In this document: piece after piece, positions 36,701-51,700 of the stretch
Numbering within the stretch: position 1 is the first letter of the stretch
Layout: each line of letters opens with the position of its first letter
Assembly (NCBI GenBank): GCA_002633005.1
Contig: NMRA01000401.1
Span: 143,827 to 207,826 of the forward strand
Length of the DNA: 64,000 nt
Source of the DNA: Phoronis australis
Lineage: Eukaryota; Phoronida; Phoronidae
Reading direction: 5' to 3'
The notes under the pieces: model-generated
Told to the model about the DNA's origin: nothing
The model's input: only the letters and a program-made list of their open reading frames with translations
The model's database searches: none
Position numbers and translations under genes: made by a program

Positions 36701-39700
36701 CTTCTTTTAAAATTAAAACTAAACAAAGATACAAAATTGTTATCAGATAATTTTTTTCGTAAGTTTTACATTTTACTAAATGAATCACATAAATTATTAG
36801 GCTCAGTCTATGATGACACAGATGGACAGATCAAGGTAAGGGCTAAGGTGCCCGATGTTCTCCTAACATGGAAGACTTCATGCATGATGGATCCAGTGGC
36901 GGATTTAGGGAGGGGGTAAGGGGCCATGGCTCTCACCATAAATTCTCCCATATTCGATTTGGGGCAGTTTGGGGGTGAGAATGTCTGACAGGCAAAATCC
37001 TGGCTAAAACTCTGCCCAGCCCCCCCAACTCAAAATCCTGAATCTGCCCCTGACATTGTAAGCACAGCTTATTTATATCATAATAGCAATAACAAAAATG
37101 CCTCGTGAAAATTATAATCTACATAAAAACTTGGAAATACTGATTAAAATTACCCTTCTGACGAGAAAACTGTCTGGTAAAGCTTTTCGGTCAAACAGAG
37201 CAATGATAAGATTTTCCCACCAGGACCCTTGATCTGAAATACACAGTAATATCAATAATAATGCCAGTTCACAGACAGGCAACCAATTGCATAATCATCA
37301 TTTTCAGCATATACATACCTTTTCTTCACAGAAAAGTAATGTCACATTTAAATTCCAAATCAAAAATCTGCAAACCTGTCATGAAACAGCCCAAGAAAAT
37401 TAGATAAATTTGGATAAAATTGATCATTTAGTTCGTTCCCGGAAACACAGCACGTCGGCTAATTCTGACCCTGATGTGAAGCCAAATTGGTTTACACTAT
37501 TGCATTGTGGGTAGCACAACAGTTGTGTGATATTTACAAAGGCCGTCTTTTTAAAGATGGCCTCGAAACAACAAATGATTGCATTTCATCAGCTCACTTT
37601 TACTAGGTAATTGAATTTTTTTGGGTTCTGGTATTTGAATGTGTAGAGTTACATACCACGATGAGTAAAATAATTAGGCAGAGGGTTAAGAAACTGAATA
37701 CATGACAATCTTTAACAATTTGAGTTTTCACATACAGTGGCACAACAACAAGATTTTGCAACACAGCTCTTGAAAAGTTTAATTTTTAATACCCAGCGTA
37801 GTCACACTTGATGCTTTTGGTCTTGGAATAACTTAAAGAAACGTGAAAAAGCACTTTTGTATAAAAAGCGCGACCAAATCGCATATTACTTTCAAAAACT
37901 CTTTGATACACGGGGACAAAAAACGACACACTTTATCTACAAGAACATGCATTAACACTAAAATTAACACCACGCAAAGCTAGGAGTACATTTTATGAAT
38001 GCTTTAGTACCTCTCTCAATAATAACATGAAGGAAAGTTAGGAATACATTTACTGAATATTTTAGTACCTCTCTCACTAATAATACCATGAAGGAAAGTT
38101 AGGAATACATTCCCTGAATACTTTAGTACCTCTCTCACTAATAATAACATGACGGAAAGTTAGGAATACATTTACTGAATACTTTAGCACCTCTCTCACT
38201 AATAATAACATGAAGGAAAGTTAGGNATAATCTACATAAAAACTTGGAAATACTGATTAAAATTACCCTTCTGACGAGAAAACTGTCTGGTAAAGCTTTT
38301 CGGTCAAACAGAGCAATGATAAGATTTTCCCACCAGGACCCTTGATCTGAAATACACAGTAATATCAATAATAATTGCGGTTCATAGACAGGCTACCAAT
38401 TGCATAATCATCATTTTCAGCATATACATACCTTTTCTTCACAGAAAAGTAATGTCACATTTAAATTCCAAATCAAAAATCTGCAAACCTGTCATGAAAC
38501 AGCCCAAGAACATTAGATAAATTTGGATAAAATTGATCATTTTCGTTCCCGGAAACACAGCACGCCGCCAATTCTGACCTGATGTGAAGCCAAATTGGTT
38601 TACACTATTGCATTGTGGGTAGCACAACAGTTGTGTGATATTTGCAAAGGCCGTCTTTTATAAAGATGGCCTCGAAACAACAAATGATTGCATTTCATCA
38701 GCTCACTTTTATAGTTAATTGAATTTTTTTTGGGTTCTGGTATTTGAATGTGTAGAGTTACATACCATGATGAGTAAAATAATTAGGCAGAGGGTTAAGA
38801 AACTGAATACATTGACAATCTTTAACAATTTGAGTTTTCACATACAGTGGCACAACAACAAGATTTTGCAACACAGCTCTTGAAAAGTTTAATTTTTAAT
38901 ACCCAGCATAGTCACACTTGATGCTTTTGGTCTTGGAATAACTTAAAGAAACGTGAAAAAGCACTTTTGTATAAAAAGCGCGACCAAATCGCATATTACT
39001 TTCAAAAACTCTTTGATACACGGTGACAAAAAAACGACACACTTTATCTACAAGAACATGCATTAACACTAAAATTAACACCACGCAAAGCTAGGAGTAC
39101 ATTTTATGAATGCTTCAGTACCTCTCTCAATAATAACATGAAGGAAAGTTAGGAATACATTTACTGAATACTTTAGCACCTCTCTCACTAATAATACCAT
39201 GAAGGAAAGTTAGGAATACATTTCCTGAATACTTTAGTACCTCTCTCACTAATAATAACATGACGGAAAGTTAGGAATACATTTACTGAATACTTTAGCA
39301 CCTCTCTCACTAATAATAACATGAAGGAAAGTTAGGAATACATTTACTGAATACTTTAGTACCTATCTCACTAATAATAACATGAAGGAAAGTTAGGAAT
39401 ACATTTACTGAATACTTTAGTACCTCTCTCATTAAGTGTAACCGTGAATGCATGAGGCTTCATTCCAGTTACGATTCCTGTGAATCCAACAAATGTTGTT
39501 GCCGTGTAAACAGTCTGCAAATGGAAACAAGTTCCAAAGATAGGCGAATTTCATTGAAACTTTACAATCTTAATAATTTCATTCATCACTCTCAAAAACG
39601 GTGGAAGGGTTTTCTTTTTAAATGCCTAGTTTTTGCTTACAGCAAGATAGACAAACATGACTGCTATTTTTTAAAAGAATACCTTATGTTTTGAGAGTTC

Positions 39701-42700
39701 ATTTGACATAGAAACGAAATGATTTACCGAAAATTCATAGCAGTGTTTTTGAGGTAAACTGTGAAGATTTATTTTAAAAAGTTTTCATTAAAACCCACCA
39801 AAGAGTTATTTTGCTACGATAATACTTTTCATAAAAATGAAATTTTGACATTAAAAGGTGGTAATGTAATAGTAATAATAATGTCACCTACTAAATATAG
39901 AACATATTTGTATAATCTCTGATCTTTTTTTCATTCAGAACATAACTAATATATACTTTTACTAGTTGACAAAGCCTTTCAGCAAAGAAACTAACAAGCT
40001 TGACGGTGTACTCTTCATGATTAATAATACCACTAACTGTCACTGGCAAATACGCAAAATATCATAATCCACAAAACTACGACAGTTTGCATATATTACA
40101 AACCCCTGAAGCACAAATTATCGGAACTTTTCATTGTGAAAATTATGTAGCCAAAAATGAAAACGAAATGATTCTTTATGAAACTGAGACAGAATTTTTA
40201 AGATTTCACGTTGGAACGTTTATGTCAAATGAAATTTGGTCACGTTATCAATACCGTCGTTATCAGCTGTGTGCCTTTCCCTTCCGCTAAATTTTACTAA
40301 AAAGATATGGTCACACGAGTCATGATCTAACTTATAGAAGATTGATAAAAAAAACGAAATTCTACAGGTTTTCAACGTTCTGAAATATACATTTGCACTT
40401 GGTTGAAATCTATTGTTTGATGGATATTTAGATAAATACATAGACTTGTTGGTAGAATCCTACACAACATTAAGGGAGGTCTCTCACTTTGTTATTACTT
40501 TGCACGTGAATTGTAACGGCTTGCTTCCTCAACAAGGCTGTGAAGTTTTGAACGCCAGAACCATAATCCAAGTTGCGACCGTGCCAAATATGACTGTTGG
40601 AATCTTGTGCGACGATGCTGGTGCAAAACCTGCAAACATATTCAGTAAGTGGGAACCACAATTTTCAAAGTTCAACAACTCTATAACATACCAGGCAAAC
40701 TTAATCCTCTGGATCAATTTCTTGTTATTTAGAATATTGACTTTAAGCAACAAAACAGCAGGGAGCATGTCCTACTACAACTCCACCTAGTGTTCGAGGA
40801 CAAAGAGTGGACCTTGATATTACCAAAATTACCAACACCAGCTACATTCTTACAACGCAAGTTCTGACTTGAACACACAGATCGATATGGAAAAGTACAC
40901 TGGACTTTCAAATGGGACAGGAATTGATACTCAACTCGAGTTCAGTCCTACGAACCATATAAAAGTGAGACCACTCATACATTATCATATCATTAGGCGG
41001 TTAGTTCCTGCATCTTGACTCCTCGAATGAGATTTAATTGACACAAAGACAATTCTTCCAAATCCCACAAGGGGTCTAGAAAAAAGAAGTAATGGTTGAG
41101 AAGATGTAATAATTAATTTATCCCACATATTAAGCAATAAACCCATAAATGAACTTATTAAAAAGACAAAGTAAAAACTCAACTTTTGATGTCATTACCA
41201 AGCAGACTACGTGAGCTTCTTCTACAGAACATCACAGTATACTCATCACATTTTCCCCACCACATTACAACAACTCTATGGGAAGTTAACACACAGTTCT
41301 CCAGGGAGTCACAAGGTGGCGCTTGCAACACCAGTGTCTTCTATAGAACATCTCAATATATGTATACTCATCATGTTTTTCTAACAACTCTTTGGGTAGT
41401 TAAAATGTTTTCATAGATGCTGTTAGAAGTGGTCTCCTTCAAATTCAAACGATGCTCTCGTTTATTGAGAATGCTGGTGCATTTAATGCTGTATAGATAC
41501 CACTGGAAGACATGTGACAGGAAAGAAAGGTTGGTCAACTGCACTGGCACACTTTAAGATTTAAGGTAGCACTTTAGGGACTAGTTTGTGTATTTTGTTA
41601 AATATCTAGAAAAGTATAGATTTTAACTCAGTAAGAGTATATATTTCCTGGAAATAGAAAGCTTGAACAAGCATCAATCTGTTATTAATTGGGTCATGGC
41701 ACCATGTCTGTTTTTGTAAAATTTAGCAAAAAAGAAAATTACACCCATGGCAAAACAACCGTATCAGTAACATGACCCAATTCCATTATTAAAAAATACA
41801 ATGTCCAATAATTAGAATTATTAACCACAGAAAGCGCTAGAGAAACCATTATGAAAATGTCCAAGATGAAGTCCCAAAAACGCAATAATTACGTTTTTTC
41901 AAATTGTCAGTTCGTTTTTGATTACACTGAACAGTTCATATTTTTTCATAAAAATCATTAACGTCATATTTTTGATAGGCTCTTATGGAATATTCAAAAA
42001 CAATTCCTAATAGTGCATAAAGCCTGAAAAATTAAAGTTTCATACCAGTATTTTCCGAAAATTGGCCAATGGGTGAATATTCCGAAAAACAAACTTTCAA
42101 AAATGTCATACGAAATACAATAAACACCAGGGCATATGTTTGGAAATGGGGACGTGTGTATAATCGGAAACTGTGCATTAAAACTGTTCTCCACATAGTG
42201 CAAATTTGATTATTTGACAAGAATCACCCATTTTCTCCTTAAAAAATATTCATTTGAGTAAAATCGGGATCCCAAATATAAACTCTGACTAAAATAAACA
42301 CATGTTTACATCAAAACGTCTTACGTACGGATTTTCTAAACATCTAAAAACAATAACTGAAAATACGCTCAGGGGCGTACTTTTTGGAAAAATTTCCAAA
42401 ATAATACGCCCATTGGCAGCCTCTTGGAAAATTTTACGAAAATATGCCCATGGGTGTATTTTTGGGCGAGCCTATTTTCGGAAATTCCTGGCATGAATCT
42501 GATCAACCATTTTTGACATTTGGTATTTTGAACTTTGCTAAATTTGGTCCTGTTCCTCATGGTCCCCGGAACAGTGATAACAAGAGTTTAGTATTGCCAA
42601 GTGCGTTTGTGAGACATCAACAATACATTTCAAGGAACTTACGCTGTGGCTTCATATATGACGTTCATGGTAAAAACATATCCCAGAGAAATGTTAGCTG

Positions 42701-45700
42701 CTTTTGCAATCCCTGTAACAGCACAAAAAGAAAATATTATAAAGAATACATTCTCTTAACAGTTTTTCTATATTCAACACACTTTGATGAATTTTGCCAA
42801 TCTGCACAAAGAAGTGCTTTTTCTGTTTTATTTCATTAGAATATCAAGTTCACTTAATGTACGTCAAATATTCTTGATGTTTATTTTACATAAAATGGTT
42901 TCAAAAACACATAATTAAACATTTCAAAATTTAACTGACGAAGTTCAGACACCAAATTTCACTTTTTGAAATATTTATAGTAAAAACGTAAGATTCATCA
43001 TTTAAAATTACTATACCCTCCAAGTGATGAAACTAAATTCTAAATTGTTGAAAACAAAGAAAAGAGTATTAAAACTGTAGTTTTCCATTTTCCATAGCAA
43101 CACTTATTATTAAATTAGTTAAATCCACAAAACTGCTACCTACCTTTGATCTCACCCGCAAACGGGCTTGGCAAATAGGCGTCTAAGTTTCCAGCCAATT
43201 CTGTGATTGCAGGAACAAGCTCACTGGGTACCACTGATCTGAAACAACAAGTCTCAGTCAGGTCAGTTCACTTCTAGCCAGACAACTAGCCAATACTCGC
43301 CTCTTAAACAACAATTGATGCCTTCATAAGATCATTTTAACTAATCCATACATTTTTTAGGTTTTTGTACTTGAGTGTGTAGACTTATATACTGTGACAA
43401 GTAAAATAAAGTAAAAAACATAAATTACTATTACTTTAAGGGTTGGTTCACCAACTAATCAGACCACTGGCTGTATAAAGATTTGAAACAAAATATAGCT
43501 AGGAATCCAAGCGTATTAGTTTTATGTGGACCTTGAAACTTCCCACCCCCAGGGTAGATCTGTTTGTCATCTAGTAATAAAGCTTCTATCAACATGAACA
43601 GTTAACAACTAGATGGGTTAATACAAGATCTGTGAATCAACCAACACCTGATTACTTTGTGTACTAGCAAAATAGAAATAAGATATATTGGCTACAACAA
43701 CTTTCATTTGATAAATTATGAAGAGTAATGGGTTAAAAACTCCATTTTACATACATTCGCACAAAAACCTGATAATTCTGTACCCTTAAGTAATTATTAC
43801 AATGAAAAAGAAATTAAAGAAGTTTATTTTATCCCACACGCGTTGAACAAGGTGAGTGCAATACAGCCATGTGATAATGTTTTCCATATTTCCCTCCCAC
43901 ACTAGTTCAACAGTGACCTCTGGAATGGAAAGTTCTAACTAAAAGGTAGGTCAATGTCGACTTAACGTGGTTAGCTAGTTCCATCATCAACCTTTTCCAA
44001 AATAGATTAAAGTAATACAATTGCAGCAGTATAAATAACACTAAACATGCAATCAGGTCTCAAATGTAACATCTGAAAAAACTGTTAATTATATGACACT
44101 TCTGTCTCAGTTTTCAATTGCAAATTATATCATCTGCAACTCAGGCACCGATCTCTCGCTTACTAAAATATCAAATGTTGTTATTTAACTATTTTCAGGA
44201 AATGTTACAAGTTATATTCACAATTCTCATTGTTTACATCTTTGTTATCTCTTTTCAAAAAATAAATCGTACTTAAAACTGTTTCGTTTACTAGACAAAA
44301 TTTGCAAACCTAACGTGCAAGTACATACATATAGGATGTGATCCACTATGAGAACTGTCAAGATGAAGTATTTACAAAATCTGCCGGAAGAAACTTAGGA
44401 ATTTGAAGTGAATGGAATAAATACATAACGTCGATACGCAAAACAAAGTCTGGTGGGATATTACTTGATCTATGACACTTCTTTCACCCTACTAAGAAAT
44501 CTAAAAGAATATTTACAAATATGACTTTAAGACTGCAGTAGTCCAAACTGATAAATGCCCCCATTATGAGGACATAGACATCTCTTCATATGTTCTACTA
44601 CCGTAATTGCAGTGGTGGATTCAACGGGGGGGGGGGCTGCCCTAAAATTCTCCCGTATTCCATTAGGCACTTTGGGTTTGCGAATGTCTCACGGGCAAAA
44701 TCCTGGCTAATACTCTGATACTCTGACCTGGCCCTTCTAACTAAAAATCCTGGATCCGCCCCTGAATTGTGCCTGAGTAAGAACTTTCTGGGAATCGGTG
44801 CAAGCTCTTTTCAATAAAGCTTTCAATACACAGCACATATTTGCAACTTGGGATATCATAACTTTTTTCAAAATACCAACTCACATCACAATATACTCAA
44901 ACTTTTCTTCAACTACTTCGACAACAAAGGCGGAAAAACCTCCTCTTTTTAAATTTTAAACTTACGTTACATGCATTTATAAGCACTAGATTCTTTGATC
45001 CTTATATGTTGAATATAGCAATTTACTTATTATTTTATTGTCACTTAAAAGCTAGATCTGAGGCATCCACCCTTACAACAGTGTTTACATATTTACTGCC
45101 TGGGCAATAAATGTACTTAAAAACCTTGCATGGTCCTTACAGCCATTTTACAAAATCTAAAGGTTCCTTTTTACAGGTAGCTTTATTCATAAATTTTGCA
45201 TCAAATTGTATTTGGTCAGTTTTTTTACCCATATCATATTTGTACCAAGGCAAAATCCCATCAGGATATATGTCAGTGCGGGGCTCCCCAACGGTACACT
45301 CTGAGCTCCCATACTCTGAAGAAATTTTGATAAATAAAGCGTACCCACTCATTGAAGACCACTTTCCTTTCCTAAATAAGAAATGGGTTCTCAAATACTG
45401 GGATACTAGTATATACTACATTTTACTCGGAAGTGATCTGTTCCTGGTTTTATCCATAAAACAGTAAACCTGGAGTGCCAACTTTGAACTCACGCATCTG
45501 AGGTTGTGCCACACATTTGTGGGATTTTTTTGTTGCGGTGTTGGTTCTTGCTATGGAATATAAAGAGTAGATTAGAATGTTTGTTTTGTAGAAACAAGTA
45601 AGTTAACTGTAACCACCAAAAACATCTGAACAAATTTCATCTATAGTTTTGGAATATTTTGCAGACAAATGGCCCCAGACATTATCAAATGGAAGATCAT

Positions 45701-48700
45701 CTGCTTGTTGTTCCACTATTCAGGAAGCTAGCCGTGAGTACCACTGCCTGCCTACCAGGCATAATGTAAAGCCATCTAAAAGTGATACAATAATTTCCAA
45801 AGCTTAGAATTTCCCTAAAACATAACCACATGATCAAACACCACTAGAGTTCAACTACGATGCCAAAATCATGCCCCTTATACAAATTGCGACAGAAACC
45901 GCATACTTGGCAACTAGGAAAAATGTCATCTTCTTTACCGTCACTTTTTCAATCGAATTCAATGACAGTCAATCATTAGAAATCCCTTCACCAATTCTTG
46001 ATGGTGTAGGAATACACCAGAAGGAAAACATTAATAATGAAAGCGCTCCGAGGAGCGACACTTGGCGAAATCAATCGAAAAGATGACGATAAAGATGATG
46101 ACGAAGACGACGAGTATGACAACGATGGCGATGATGATGAACAATACAAGTAATGATAACATTCACATGACGAACGTAGAGGTCACAAATCTGTAACAAA
46201 TAGGCTACAGTCTTGAGCGACACTTGGCGAAATTAACTGACGAAAAGACGTCGGGGATGATGACGAAGATGACGAATATGATGATGGTGGTGACAATGAT
46301 GAACAACTTCACAACATTCATATGACGAACTTAGATGTCATAAATAAATAAGAAATAGGGTACAGTCTAGTTCAATAGAAGATAAACCAACATCAATGCA
46401 GCAAGAGCGCTCAACAAAGGAACAGCGCTATCAGACAATCTCAAATAACTCAAAAAGTAGACGTCTTAGAGAAAAATTGAAAACATCTTTTGAAAACTCG
46501 TTCAAAACTCTATCTAAATTGTTAGTATCTCACAATTCCATAAATTTTTCGAAAAAAATGAAATTTTGCATTTTTTTAAAGAAATTCAAAGTCAAATAAC
46601 TCGAAAACGGTAAGTCTGAGAAAAAAATTGTTACAAGTCATTTGAAAGGGTATACTTTAAAGAATCCACATGCAAAAATTCACGTCATTTTCTCTTCCTG
46701 TTTAAGATTGCACTCCAGCACGACTGAAAAGGGGTCAACATGCGCCAGATCCGCCATCTTGAAAGCAACTTCCCGTTTAATGGCTTTATACAATAGCCTG
46801 TCATAAAAAACTAATATCTGAAAAATTCGAAGGAATTGATCCTATAATGCGCCCTCTACGAGGTGCGCATGCGCGAGTGCCAATATTTCCGCCATCTTTA
46901 AACAGAAGTGAACAATTTCCAGTATAGATATAGAGCACATCCAGCCATTAATTATGCTGATTTTCAGCTCTGTACGTAAAAAATTGTAGCCTCCAGAAGC
47001 CTTTGAATCTTAAAATGAAAACAAAATGGCCACCACAGCCGCCATCTTGGATCCGATTATGACGAAAAACAATACGTTTGCAGTACTTTCAGAACTACGT
47101 GTTATGTGTACAGTTCGTGATGATCAGACGAAAATTGCGACCTGTATCGTGCGAACAAACAAAAAGAATGAAAGGAGCGAAACTTGGCGAAATTAACCAA
47201 ACAGATGACGATAAACATGATGACGAAGATGACGACGATGGTGGCGAAGATGAACAAAAGAAGTAATAATAACACACACATGACGAACAAAGAAGTCCGA
47301 AATCAGTTAGAAAAAGGCTACAGTCTTGAGCGACACTTGGCAAAATTAACGGAAAAGACAACGACGGAGATGATGACGATGATGACGAATATGATGATGG
47401 TGGTGGCGATGATGAACAACATTCATATGACGAACTTAGATGTCATAAATCAATAAGAAATAGGCTACAGTCTAGATCAATAGAAGATAAACCAACATCA
47501 ATGCAGCAAGAGCGCTCAACAAAGGAACAGCATTATCAGAAAATCTCAAATAACTCGAAAAGTAGACGTCCTAACGAAAAATGGAAAACATCTTCTGAAA
47601 GCCCGTTCAAAATTCTATCTAAACGGATGGTATCGGCTAATTCCGTAAATTTTTCAAAAAAATGAAATTTTGCGTTTTTTTAATCAAATAACTCGAAAAC
47701 GGTAAGTATGAGAAAAAAATTTTTAGATGCCATTTGAAAGAATATACTTCACAGAATCCACATGCAAAAAATCACGTCTTTTTCTCTTCCCGTTTAAAAT
47801 CGCACTCCAGCACGACTGAAAATGGGTCAACTTGAAAGCAACTTCCGGTTTTTTGGCTTTGTATAATAGCATGTCATAAGAAACTAATACCTGTAAAAAT
47901 TCGAAGGAATTGGTCTTTTAATGCGCCCTCTACAGGAGAAAACGTTTTTAGGCCAAAATCGAGGTGCGGATGCGCGATCGCCGATATTTCCGCCATCTTT
48001 AACCGGAAGTAAACAATTTCCGGTATACTTGTAGAAAACTTCCGGTCCATTTACTGTGCCGATTCTTAGCCTTTTACGTAAAAAATTGTAGCCTCCAGAA
48101 GCATTTGAACCTTTAAATGAAAACAAAATGGCCACCACAGCCGCCATCTTGGATCCGATTTTCACGAAAAACAATAGGCTTCCAGTACTTCCGGAAGTAC
48201 GTGTTATGTGTAAATTTCGTGATGATCGGACGAAAATTGCGACATGTATCGTGCGAACAACCAAAAAAAACAAACTTAGTGGAAGAGCAACATACTTGGT
48301 GAAATGTATTTCGCCAAGTATTTAACATTTTGCACACTTGAGCAGTTGGTTGACATCTCTGTGTAATAACTGTCCCCTCTCAATAGGCCATTGATTAATG
48401 GAACAGAAGTAACATGTACAGCTATTTGGTTGCTGACAACATCTTCAGAAAATTACACCATCTTGTGGCCCTTTGATAATTTCATCTCACTGCATGTCTA
48501 TTCCTCATTTATTGATTGTTGCTAATGACCAAAATGTGGGGAAGCTATTGAATGTTGGATATCAACCAACCTAACTCCAGCTCACTTGCTGTCTCTCCCT
48601 TTACATCAATTACCATTTGACCACCAGGTGGGGTGGCCATTGGTTGTTGAAAGTCAACCAACTCCAGCTTGCTGTCCCTCCCATTGAATCGTTTTACCAT

Positions 48701-51700
48701 TTGACCACTAGGTGGGGCACCCAAAAGTGCCTGACGGTGTCTTCTGTTTTTTTTTTAGACCGATGTGAAACTGTGAGTGCCACAAGAAACTATGAAACGA
48801 CCGATTTTTCTTGATAGACAAATGGCAAAGTAAAGTTATGTTGCATGAGAAATTACACTAGTAGTGTCAAAAAGCGGAACATTTTGACGGTGTGGCGAGA
48901 TGGCAAGCAAAGTTAAAAAGTAGGACAGGCAGTCAAGAGTGGGACAGTTGGCAAATACAATGTAGGCCTGTGGTAACACAAAGTATTGACATGACTATTC
49001 TTTTCTAAGGATAACTTTTCATTTTTTAATGTTATTTAAAGGGTATTGACAAATACTAAAGACACTACTACTTGCAAATCAAATAAATATTAAAACTGGG
49101 TAACAGGTAAACATAAGGTCAAATGAAATATTATCGAAACAACAGAACAAAGTAATAATACACACGCACGCACACACACACACTTAGGTAGGCAAATAAA
49201 TTATTGATGAGTAGTTTTTCAGAAGTCTCGTAAGAACACTTGTTATTCTAGGCTATAAACGTTTCACTTATACTTGTAGTTAACCAACATTCATAGACCT
49301 AATTCACGCCGACAGGAGGTGCATTCCAAGACGAGGCTCACTACGATAGCTCTGTTGGCTTAACGGCATACTGGCTGTATTCCACATTGCTTGAACAGCT
49401 AAAAAAATACGGACACTCAACTGTCTGTTTTACAATCCCTAAAGACGTTGAGATCCGAAAGCGCTGGGTCGTTGCCATATGCCGTGACGAAGGAAAATAT
49501 GTCCGTGTAAAATTTATAAATGTTTTGGAAAAGTTAGATCATATTTTGCCACATCTCAGCTGCTGAGGATCATAGCAACGACCGGAGAATCTTCGGCCAG
49601 CCAGGCTGTGTTTTCATGACTACAGATTGAAAGATGATGCATTTTTCTTTCCAAAAAAGACAGCGCCATCAATCCCTCGATTTTGGGGCCGAATATCGGC
49701 CCTATTCCCCTATCAAAAATATTGAAAAATCCCCCGAAATTCCCCCACGAGGCCTAAAAACACCCTTGTGATTGAAAATTTCTCTCTGAAGTTCAAATCA
49801 CCTCTAACCACACAGGTGACAATTTGAAAGAGCACAAAATGCTACTTGAGACAGAGCCTATGAGGGCTTGCACAGGGCAGGGGTGCTATAGATGATGATC
49901 GGAAAGGTAGATTTTTCCCCTCACTCGACGAAAAAAATTCCTCTCTCAGAAGGCACAGGCACCTTCCCCTCAGAAGAACGAGGTCCCTGAAGAAACATGA
50001 TAACTATGCTCGCTCTGTCCAGTTAACTGAAATTGATTAACAAATTAAACCAGAAGTGACTAATTGCACCTGACAGCAAAATGCATGAGCCATCACTGCC
50101 GAATATATCTTCAACTCATCAACAATACAAGTAGATGACCTGGTTTGTGTCAGGAAGCATTTTTATCAACAATTTAAAAGAAGAAACGTAACAACGCATT
50201 CAGCATAATACCTAATCCCTAAAACTACATCGCCGCAGTTTGGTCATATTTACTTTTCATGCTTCAAACCTAGCTTATACCTTTTCTTCAGACAACTCTT
50301 TGGTGCATTGACTTGTTCTCTAATGTATTTTTCTACGTCTCTGTGGTTAATTATCAACACATTTGTGAGATTTAATATCCAGGTTGGACTCGAAAGACCG
50401 TCCATTTAACTGAAGCAATATCAACTTCTGCTTTGTTTATCGCAGTGAGCCTCGCTTTGGATTTTAAAGTCCACTGCGTGACTTAGGTCTATACTGTAAC
50501 ATGAATTTTAACACATCTCGCTGAAAAAGTACTACCAATTCCATCTAGTTACAGGTTGTAGAAAGCAATTCTAAGACTGGAGATGAAATGATATTGGAGG
50601 CCAGACCATTCCCGGCATCCAGCCAGAACCATAGGTCCAGTGGTTCTGGCTGGATACCACAGGTCAGTGCAATCATGCAGACTGACCATTCAGTGTAACT
50701 GAGGGGTCTAACACTTTGCCGAGAAATCGCCGTAGATCAAGAATCTCGATTGATAATTCTATCATGAACAAAAAACAGACAAAATAAACTTGTAAATTAA
50801 CCAACCAATATCAGGCTTAATTTGAGTGACTAGATAACTTGATCAAAACCCAGTCGAGCAGTTAAGTGGAAATTCATAGTGCAAAATCTCACAGCCAATC
50901 TAGTGAAATCTCAGGGTCACAATATCTAACACAAGAATGCATGGGTCACCTACAGGAGTAACTGGCATTCTATGGAGACTTTAAGTTCTATGGAATAAAC
51001 AATAAACACCAATGCACAGAGCATCTGCAAGAAGAGAACATTAGGTCAAAAGAGGGTGCTACTTGAAACGGCAATTTGGACAAGTTTTGCTTATTAAATA
51101 CTAATTTTCATCACACATTCAGAAGTGGAATCATGCCAAAATAGTAACAAAGAACACTTGTTACATGAAATTTATTCTACAACGATGCTTGCTGGCACAA
51201 GTTTCCAGTTTTTCCATCTTTTCATTATAGCTTGCACATACTCAACACCAGTGCAGAACTCAAACACTTACATAACAGTATAAAGACACAAGACCACTCT
51301 CACCAGTTAGTTAGTAGTGATATGACCCATTTCCAATATGGCATTGCTGCTAATCTGCAATGCAGAATCCACAGTTCACAATTTCCCCTCTCACGCACAC
51401 CCCAGGAAATCAGAAAGCAGAACCACGTCCCATCGCTATCACAGTCCCATCGATATCACAATAGCAGCAGCACGCACTGTTATAAAAGTGTTTACCCACA
51501 AGCCATCAATAAATGGGACAAAAAGAAAGGGCCAAAGATCAGCGTTTACTTAGAGTAATAAATAGATAAATATAACAAGCAAAGCCATGCACACAATTGT
51601 TCTTCAGTCAAGCCAGGTTAGTTAATTTATCTTACATGAAAATGTCTAACTAAACAGAAAAGCTAGCAAGCCAGCTTTAATATTTAAACAACTATTTTGA

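Larger units (their letters stand above)
37114..39340. repeat. Near-identical 1113-bp tandem blocks around an N
   Basis: 37114-38225 and 38227-39340 are nearly identical and are joined at a single N (38226). Differences are scattered substitutions and short indels. Each block contains one full copy of NAAA exon 6 (37154-37233 and 38267-38346) and a minisatellite array. If both copies were real and spliced together, the 80-bp exon would shift the frame, so an end-to-end join of two alleles is the simplest reading. Confidence 0.85.

Noticed and set aside
45111-45467. 118-codon plus-strand frame, hydrophobic, loosely reminiscent of a fatty-acid elongase N-terminus
   Set aside because: The resemblance is a few aromatic and hydrophobic residues only; no HxxHH box follows and the opposite strand is equally open.
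47884-48273. 129-codon minus-strand open frame
   Set aside because: By-product of the 1.12-kb repeat; the other copy breaks the frame.
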